From: Thermoflexales bacterium
Lineage (GTDB): Bacteria > Chloroflexota > Anaerolineae > Fen-1058
Direction of reading: 5' to 3'
Length of the DNA: 10,868 nt
Assembly: GCA_017882055.1 (NCBI GenBank)
Contig: JADGQE010000100.1
Span: 1 to 10,868 of the forward strand
The number at the start of each line of letters is the position of its first letter. Position 1 is the stretch's first letter. Positions 6,376 to 10,868 of the stretch are shown here, piece after piece. The notes under the pieces were generated by a model. That model worked only from the letters and a program-made list of their open reading frames with translations, had not been told where the DNA came from and ran no database searches. The translations under genes were made by a program, and so were the position numbers.

Positions 6376-6789
6376 TTACTCCAATCTCAGAATTGATCGG
6401 GATCGATCGGCTTCAGACAACGCGCGAATCCAATCTTCGGGCATCAGCAGGCAGCGCGCAAAATATTTGACTTCACGCCGCGAGGCCGGCCACGGTGCAT
6501 CCAATCCGGCCTGGCGGGCCGCGCTGCTGTCGGAGAGGGTTCGATACAGCAGGCGGGTCTGGGCCATGCGTGGCGAATAGCGATAGATGCCGTGGCCGAC
6601 GCTCCAACTGATCTGGCGTGGATTGGTTTCCAACAACTCAAGCAGGGGATCCGCCAACATACGTTCGATCGGCACAGGCGGTACGTGGACTTGATAGCGA
6701 TCCAGCAGTACGGCGGCCAGTCGATGAATAAGCAAACGTGTTTGAGGTGGAATAGCGGATTCGTTCTCTAGTCTATCGTTGGAGGTCAT
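6376..6789 (-). CDS. ImmA/IrrE-like protein lacking the HExxH zinc motif
   Basis: A 137-aa protein. The segment YFARCLLMPEDWIRA (109-123) strongly resembles the ANRFAAELLMP helix of ImmA/IrrE (DUF955) metallopeptidases, and VPPVPIERML (36-45) matches the short N-terminal part of that family. The HExxH zinc-binding helix expected between about 70 and 95 is missing: that region reads YSPRMAQTRLLYRTLSDSSA. If homologous, it is probably catalytically dead. The ATG at 6789 is chosen; a GTG at 6804 in frame is equally possible (neither has a strong Shine-Dalgarno). It is the first gene of a two-gene operon with the SCP2 protein, driven by the leftward half of the divergent promoter. It could instead be an unrelated small protein. 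Confidence 0.6.
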   Translation of the reverse strand: MTSNDRLENESAIPPQTRLLIHRLAAVLLDRYQVHVPPVPIERMLADPLLELLETNPRQISWSVGHGIYRYSPRMAQTRLLYRTLSDSSAARQAGLDAPWPASRREVKYFARCLLMPEDWIRALSEADRSRSILRLE

Positions 6790-6830
6790 TGTAGATCGAT
6801 CCACAGCGTGGGCCTTGGTGAAGTACGAAG

Positions 6831-6865
6831 ATTATACCATAGCGTGATCCGGTCTCTGGTATAAT
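6831..6865. promoter_or_regulatory. Divergent symmetric extended -10 promoters
   Basis: ATTATACCA (6831-6839) and TGGTATAAT (6857-6865) form a perfect 9-base inverted repeat with a 17-base spacer. Each arm is a textbook extended -10 element (TGnTATAAT), one reading leftward to the ImmA-like/SCP2 operon and one rightward to the acyltransferase. Neither has a recognisable -35 box, as expected for extended -10 promoters. Start sites would lie near 6824 (left) and 6872 (right). The two RNA polymerase sites overlap, so they should compete. The palindrome could also bind a dimeric regulator. Confidence 0.65.
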
Positions 6866-6923
6866 CCCAACAGTTTGCCGGTATTGGTGCAGCCGGTAAG
6901 CATGAAGTAGAAGGTCGCTTGTC

Positions 6924-7664
6924 ATGAAATCATTCGAAACGATCAGGCTCTATCTCGGCCGTCAGGCGTCGAATCCGCTGCGTTACATCTGGGAGCAACT
7001 GTGGCAATCGCTGCTGGGCTGGATCCCGACGGTGATCGGCATCGGGCTGCGCGGCGTGCTGTATCGATTGATCCTGCGGATGGATGGCCTGGCCGCGATT
7101 GAGAACGGCGTGCGTCTGCGCTTTGCCTCCCACCTCCGATTGGGCCGGCGCGTCTATCTCGATCAAGCGGTCTACATTCACGCCTGCCCCAACGGCGTGA
7201 CGATCGGCGATGACACGCTGGTGATGCACGGCTCGATTTTGCACGTTTACAATTTTCGCGGCCTGAAACAGTCGGGCATTCGCATCGGCGCAAAGAGTCT
7301 GATTGGTGAATACAATGTCATTCGCGGGCAAGGCGGTGTGACGATCGGCAATCGTGTCTACACGTCGCCGATGGTGCAGATCGTCGCGGTCAATCATGTG
7401 TTCGATGATCCCAGGCGGCCCTTTGTCGAGCAAGGCATCACCGCCGAGGGCATTGTGATCGAAGACGATGTGTGGATCGGATCGGGGGCGGTGATCACAG
7501 ACGGCGTGCACATCGGCCAGGGCGCGGTGGTGGCGGGTGGCGCGGTCGTAACCCAAGACGTCGAGCCGCATACGATTGTCGGGGGCGTGCCCGCGCGCGT
7601 GATTCGAACGATCACGGGCGAGAAGACCACCGGCGATCGAACAGTCTATCATCTCGAGGGTTAG
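6924..7664 (+). CDS. Hexapeptide-repeat acyltransferase (LbH fold)
   Basis: A 246-aa acyltransferase of the left-handed beta-helix class (maltose/galactoside O-acetyltransferase-like). An amphipathic or hydrophobic N-terminal region (about 20-50) precedes hexapeptide repeats such as VTIGDD, IRIGAK, VTIGNR, IVIEDDVWIGSGAVI and VHIGQGAVVAGGAVV. The catalytic His is probably His158 in VNHVFDD. The GGVPARVIR block (220-228) closes the helix as in sugar O-acetyltransferases. Such enzymes transfer acetyl from acetyl-CoA to sugars of polysaccharides or capsule; the acceptor here is unknown. AAGG lies about 9 bases before the ATG. The membrane-associated N-terminus and the coupled small membrane protein downstream suggest action at the membrane, possibly on a cell-surface glycan. 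Confidence 0.88.
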   Translation: MKSFETIRLYLGRQASNPLRYIWEQLWQSLLGWIPTVIGIGLRGVLYRLILRMDGLAAIENGVRLRFASHLRLGRRVYLDQAVYIHACPNGVTIGDDTLVMHGSILHVYNFRGLKQSGIRIGAKSLIGEYNVIRGQGGVTIGNRVYTSPMVQIVAVNHVFDDPRRPFVEQGITAEGIVIEDDVWIGSGAVITDGVHIGQGAVVAGGAVVTQDVEPHTIVGGVPARVIRTITGEKTTGDRTVYHLEG

Positions 7665-7667
7665 ATC

Positions 7668-7994
7668 ATGTTTGGGACTGTATTGTACATCCTGACCGGT
7701 TTACTCACCGCTTATCAGTCCGGCTTTACGGGAGTCTTCAGCGTGAGCCTGCCGCTGATTGGCGCATGCGTGCTGATCATTGCCGGCATTGTCAGCTGGG
7801 CCAGGCCGCAACCCGCCGGGCGGCTGGCCTTGATCGGATCGATTGCGCTGTGGACGCATTACGGCCCGTTGCTGGTGAGCCTGTTGCAGTTAGTGACCAA
7901 CACCCCGGGTGTGTCGATTGATTGGATGGCCCAGCTGCCAACCCTTTTGTTAGTCCTCACGACCTTCGTGTCTCTGTTCTACACGGTCGCCTAG
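7668..7994 (+). CDS. Small membrane protein of unknown function (108 aa)
   Basis: A hydrophobic protein with about four membrane segments (roughly residues 3-20, 24-44, 52-76 and 89-107) and few charged residues. It has no motif I recognise. GAGGG sits 7 bases before the ATG, inside the end of the acyltransferase gene, and the intergenic gap is 3 bases, so the two are co-translated. GATC remains frequent up to about 7850, so this gene belongs to the left compositional block. Confidence 0.8.
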   Translation: MFGTVLYILTGLLTAYQSGFTGVFSVSLPLIGACVLIIAGIVSWARPQPAGRLALIGSIALWTHYGPLLVSLLQLVTNTPGVSIDWMAQLPTLLLVLTTFVSLFYTVA

Positions 7995-8072
7995 CCGTTT
8001 GTCGCGGAGCGTACTGGTCAGCTCTGGCAATCCCGTTCGCATTTGCCCGATCCGGCCTCCTGAGTATACAAT

Positions 8073-8110
8073 GGGACTGCGCGGCAGCCGATTAGCAGCC
8101 GAGTCCCTTT
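8073..8110 (+). terminator. Possible terminator after the acyltransferase operon
   Basis: GGGACT (8073-8078) pairs with AGTCCC (8102-8107), and inside it CGGC (8082-8085) pairs with GCCG (8098-8101), giving a 10-bp bulged stem with a 12-base loop followed by only three Ts. It lies about 80 bases beyond the last stop codon of the operon. The weak T-run keeps confidence low. Confidence 0.3.
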
Positions 8111-8153
8111 AAACTGGTGACCTTAAATTCCATATACTGGCGTTCTGCTCGGC

Positions 8154-8322
8154 TTAGTTCAACTCTGGATTACGTGCACGCTTCGCGTGCCGGGCGGCTT
8201 TCTCCCGCTCTAACAAGGCTTGTGGATTGATCCGCGCCGCATCAATCCTTAATACGTTGGGCGGCCATTACATCAGCTTCTTGAATCATAAAAGCAAATG
8301 TCGAATACTGAGTTGATGCCAT
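8154..8322 (-). pseudogene. Frameshifted small ORF of 55 codons
   Basis: An ATG at 8322 opens MASTQYSTFAFMIQEADV, which stays open to about 8250 and then hits TGA at 8244-8242. From there a second frame encodes RINPQALLEREKAARHAKRA and ends in TAA at 8156-8154. Removing one base near 8246-8250 (for example one G of the GG in ATTAAGGATTG) joins the frames into a coherent 55-residue protein with a basic, helical C-terminus. I do not recognise the family. No clear Shine-Dalgarno precedes the ATG. It could be a decayed gene, a programmed frameshift or a sequencing error. Confidence 0.4.
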
Positions 8323-8340
8323 TGTTTTGAAAAGGTGTGC

Positions 8341-8520
8341 ATGTTTAGACTATTACGTTATTTTTCAATTACGAGCTTGCTTGCCTTTATCACTATGGCA
8401 GCAGTATTGGGAGAACTGTACCACGACTAGACGGCAGTCAGTGATTTAGTCGCTTGGGGTGAAAACCACAACGTTGCTTTAACCCCAATACGATTATCGG
8501 TTTCTTTCAGGCATCCGTCA
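8341..8520 (+). pseudogene. Remnant of a membrane sensor N-terminus (GGDEF or histidine kinase type)
   Basis: From the ATG at 8341 the frame reads MFRLLRYFSITSLLAF, a transmembrane segment, to a TAG at 8428-8430. Past the TAG the same frame continues TAVSDLVAWGENHNVALT and then loses resemblance. This order (RLLRYFS, membrane helix, short periplasmic helix ending in NVALT) is what I recall from the N-termini of many diguanylate cyclase and histidine kinase proteins. The frame ends with a TGA at 8536-8538 that overlaps the cyclase ATG (ATGA). Read as a decayed gene cut off before its catalytic domain. It forms the leader region of the adenylyl cyclase gene. Confidence 0.5.
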
Positions 8521-8534
8521 TTGAAGAGGTTTCC

Positions 8535-10580
8535 ATGAAGCGTATTTTAGTTGTTTCCGCACTTCTCGCCCCTGCCGCCAGTTTAATTTTCTTCACGCTG
8601 GAGCCGCAAGCGGATCTGGCTGTCGACCTGCCCATCTTCCATTTCTATCTCGTCACCTTTATCACATTTTCAGCGGCGGTCATTTCTATTCTATTGACTG
8701 TTACTCTTGGATTCGAAGGCCGGCCGCGCCATGTTCTGGCCGCAGCAGCGTTTGCAGTCATTGGCAGTGTCTTCTTTTCGCACGGTCTCGCGACACCGGG
8801 CGCGCTGATGAATCACGTTCATCCGGCAGGCGCGTGGTCGGCCTGGCTGACGCTGTTTGGCGGCGGCGCGCTCTTTACTGCGGCTGCGCTGGACGGCCCC
8901 AACGGGCCTCCAAAATGGATGCCCGTGCGTAAGATTATTTACGCCGCAGCCGTCGGGGTGCTGTTTTATTCTGCCATCGCAGCCTTCACCCCCGATTTGT
9001 TGACATATATTGACGACCATGTAGCACCCTGGCACAAGGACACGATTTTTGTCATTACGCTCGCTCTATGGCTGTTTGCATCCTTCAAGTTATGGCAGAC
9101 CTGGCGCGTCACGCATAGTCGTGTGGACGGCGTGCTGGCTTTCGTCGCTTTTTGGCTGGCGACTGCTACAGTAAGTATGCATCGTTTCCCGATCTGGAAT
9201 TTGAGCTGGTGGCTGTATCACATTATTCTGCTAGTTGCTTTCCTGGCGACTGCGGTCATGCTGACCATGCAATACGAGCAAATACGACAATTCCGCCTGG
9301 CCCGCTACTTTTTGGCCGTTGCGCTGATTGCCACTGCGCTACTGGCGCTGGCAGCCTCCGCGCTATTTACCCAGTTCTCCTACGATACGCTGGTTGCGCA
9401 AGTCCGGGACACATCCAGCAGCGCTGCCACTAATCTGGCAAATGGACTGGCCAGCGACCAACTCTCCGGGGTTACTACGCCCGAAGCTCTGCACAATCTG
9501 TCAAACCTGGCAAACGTAGATGCCATACTGGATTCGCGCATACGGGACCTCTCCATCGACAGCGTTTTTGTTTACTCCACCGACAGCCAGCTGCAATATC
9601 CTGCCGACTACGGTACGAATACGCCGGTTGTCGTCGACCGGGCAGGTTTTTCAAGCGCCCTGAACGGCGAAACAATGGTGATGATCCATGCGCCCGACGC
9701 CGCTCCCTCCGGTTATGCACCCAGTGCTGGCGTGCATGTGATCGAGACTTATGCCGCGTTACATGCGGGCGGCCAGCCAGAGGGCAACGTCATCGGCGTG
9801 CTTGTGACCGTACAGCAAGCTCCGAGCCTCGACAAAACCCTTATCAGCGCCCGTGTGACCGGTCTGTTGACGGCAGCGCTCACCATGGGATTGCTGTTTC
9901 TGGCGATGCTCTCCGTGGTGAATCGCGGAGACCGAATCATCACCGTCCGCACCGAAGACCTGCGCCGTGTCTCTGCGCAACTGAATACCTATTCGGAATG
10001 GCTGCTAGGCCGCGATCTGCTGGGCCGCATCCTTTCAAACCCGGACGCCCTGAGCCTCGCGCGCCGGGAACGGACGGTCTTGTTCGTTGACATCCGTAAT
10101 TTCACCCACTGGAGCGAAACACGTCCGCCTGAAGAAGTGGTGGCGATGCTCAATCTGTATTACACCGCTGCCGAGGCCATTGCGACTCAGCCCGGTATGA
10201 TTAAACTTAAATTTGCGGCCGACGAAGTCATGGCTATTTTTGCGGATACGCAGCGTGCTGCAGCGGCAGCTCTGGATTTGCGTACTGAATTAACCCGGCT
10301 ATTAGGAGAACATGGCCTGGGCGCAGGCATCGGCCTGCACACCGGGCCGCTCGTCGAGGGTCTGCTGGGCAGCAAAGATGTCAAATTCTATGATGTAATT
10401 GGCGACACAGTCAATACTGCCAAGCGTATCGAGAATGCCGCTTCTGAAAGCGAGATTCTGATTTCTGAATCCACGCGCCTTGCCCTGGACGATTATGTTA
10501 CCGTTGGAGCCTCGCGGCAGATTGAAGCCAAAGGCAAAGAAGCGCCGGTCACCGTTTATCCGCTTCTTTCCCGGAAATAA
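8535..10580 (+). CDS. Membrane-bound class III adenylyl cyclase with N-terminal sensor
   Basis: A 681-aa protein. The N-terminal third (about 1-250) has roughly seven membrane segments and several His residues (His83, His94, His96). Another membrane helix at 256-278 leads to an exported domain of about 160 residues (279-439), then a last membrane helix (440-462), a short linker with no clear HAMP, and a cyclase domain (about 510-665). Class III catalytic residues are all present: metal-binding Asp519 (FVDIRNFT) and Asp563 (KFAADE), purine-selecting Lys559 and Asp620 (FYDVIGD), Asn627 and Arg631 (NTAKR). Lys plus Asp is the ATP-specific pair known from mammalian adenylyl cyclase, so the product should be cAMP, made by a homodimer. 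Gly is replaced by Ala in the AADE motif. GAGG stands 6 bases before the ATG. GATC is rare here, unlike the left genes, so the gene may be acquired. The sensed signal is unknown. Confidence 0.9.
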   Translation: MKRILVVSALLAPAASLIFFTLEPQADLAVDLPIFHFYLVTFITFSAAVISILLTVTLGFEGRPRHVLAAAAFAVIGSVFFSHGLATPGALMNHVHPAGAWSAWLTLFGGGALFTAAALDGPNGPPKWMPVRKIIYAAAVGVLFYSAIAAFTPDLLTYIDDHVAPWHKDTIFVITLALWLFASFKLWQTWRVTHSRVDGVLAFVAFWLATATVSMHRFPIWNLSWWLYHIILLVAFLATAVMLTMQYEQIRQFRLARYFLAVALIATALLALAASALFTQFSYDTLVAQVRDTSSSAATNLANGLASDQLSGVTTPEALHNLSNLANVDAILDSRIRDLSIDSVFVYSTDSQLQYPADYGTNTPVVVDRAGFSSALNGETMVMIHAPDAAPSGYAPSAGVHVIETYAALHAGGQPEGNVIGVLVTVQQAPSLDKTLISARVTGLLTAALTMGLLFLAMLSVVNRGDRIITVRTEDLRRVSAQLNTYSEWLLGRDLLGRILSNPDALSLARRERTVLFVDIRNFTHWSETRPPEEVVAMLNLYYTAAEAIATQPGMIKLKFAADEVMAIFADTQRAAAAALDLRTELTRLLGEHGLGAGIGLHTGPLVEGLLGSKDVKFYDVIGDTVNTAKRIENAASESEILISESTRLALDDYVTVGASRQIEAKGKEAPVTVYPLLSRK

Positions 10581-10605
10581 TCCTCTGGTTTTAAAGGATA
10601 CCCTT

Positions 10606-10653
10606 ATGAAAAAGGTATCTTCTCAAAAAGTGGGCAGGGCACTAACCGGCTAG
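10606..10653 (+). pseudogene. Truncated signal-peptide-like ORF (15 codons)
   Basis: An AAAGGA 8 bases before the ATG at 10606 gives a good translation start. The frame reads MKKVSSQKVGRALTG and stops at TAG (10651-10653). The lysine-rich start and good ribosome-binding site look like the beginning of an exported protein co-transcribed with the cyclase (gap 25 bases). The hydrophobic core that should follow is absent in every frame. Read as a broken gene; it could be a short leader peptide. Confidence 0.35.
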
Positions 10654-10868
10654 AAGAGATTGAAGTGCTGGGGACTCCAATTGAAAAGGTGAAAAAGCGT
10701 AACTACTCAGCCGTCACTGCGAGGAGCGTTGGCCTGCCCTGCTGCTGTTGGCAGGGTTGCGACGACGCCTGGCGGCCCACCAGCGCAAAGCGCTGGGCAT
10801 GGGCAGCAGTCTCCAGCGCAGACGGCAATGTTCGCTGATCGGCATGGAGACGGGAGCACTGCACCGCA
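10654..10868. other. Unassigned DNA at the right edge, possible insertion boundary
   Basis: No complete gene is seen. GTAACTACTCAGCC (10699-10712) starts with GTAA, the usual first bases of IS66-family terminal repeats as I remember them. After this point the DNA becomes markedly GC-rich and one plus-strand frame (ERWPALLLLAGLRRRLAAHQ) is open to the window end, but it has no recognisable transposase motif. Minus-strand frames are also open for 50-60 codons. Could be the outer end of an insertion sequence whose genes lie outside the window, or ordinary intergenic DNA. Confidence 0.25.

Noticed and set aside
8224..8248. Hairpin GGATTGAT / ATCAATCC as a terminator or attachment site
   Set aside because: An 8-bp stem with a 9-base loop and no T-run on either strand; it lies inside the frameshifted ORF and is more simply chance.
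10581..10841. Continuation of the cyclase frame past its TAA (open for over 80 codons)
   Set aside because: The cyclase already ends at the usual point after its last beta strand, and the continuation becomes Trp/Cys/Arg-rich with no motif.

Overview
The window reads as accessory or chromosomal DNA of a free-living, GC-rich bacterium. The most likely group is Chloroflexota (Anaerolineae-like), judged from the mix of a small SCP2-domain protein, an FprA-type ferredoxin reductase with a CBS partner, a GxxExxY gene and an antitoxin type I associate with that group. This is a family-level impression and not a phylogenetic result. No rRNA, tRNA or CRISPR array was seen.

Left part (1 to about 6800), all on the minus strand. 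From right to left in the direction of transcription: a small ImmA/IrrE-like protein translationally coupled to an SCP2 sterol-binding-fold protein, ending in an intrinsic terminator; an aldehyde dehydrogenase; a GxxExxY nuclease-fold gene embedded between related hairpin-forming repeats; an extended SDR reductase/epimerase; a CBS-pair protein with a tightly linked ferredoxin-NADP reductase; a cluster of three hairpins; and an antitoxin overlapping the start of a RelE/ParE-type toxin cut by the window edge. The ALDH, SDR, SCP2 and ferredoxin reductase genes suggest a redox, lipid or aldehyde theme, but nothing shows that they form one pathway.

Middle (about 6830 to 7994). A symmetric pair of extended -10 promoters fires in both directions. 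The rightward one serves a hexapeptide-repeat acyltransferase followed 3 nt later by a small membrane protein.

Right part (7995 to 10868). Composition changes here. GATC is very frequent on the left (about 15 to 18 per kb in the genes counted) and drops to about 2.4 per kb in the large gene at 8535-10580. The 540-base gap between holds two apparent gene remnants: a frameshifted 55-codon ORF on the minus strand and a stop-interrupted sensor N-terminus on the plus strand. The large gene encodes a membrane-anchored class III adenylyl cyclase with all catalytic residues visible. Behind it a signal-peptide-like ORF stops after 15 codons, and unassigned DNA with a possible insertion boundary follows.

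The most novel material is the GxxExxY/hairpin-repeat module at 3629-4299. Two roughly 90-100 base copies share a 30-base identical block, and both arms of the hairpin gained or lost about 8 bases together. Second is the remnant-bearing junction next to the adenylyl cyclase.
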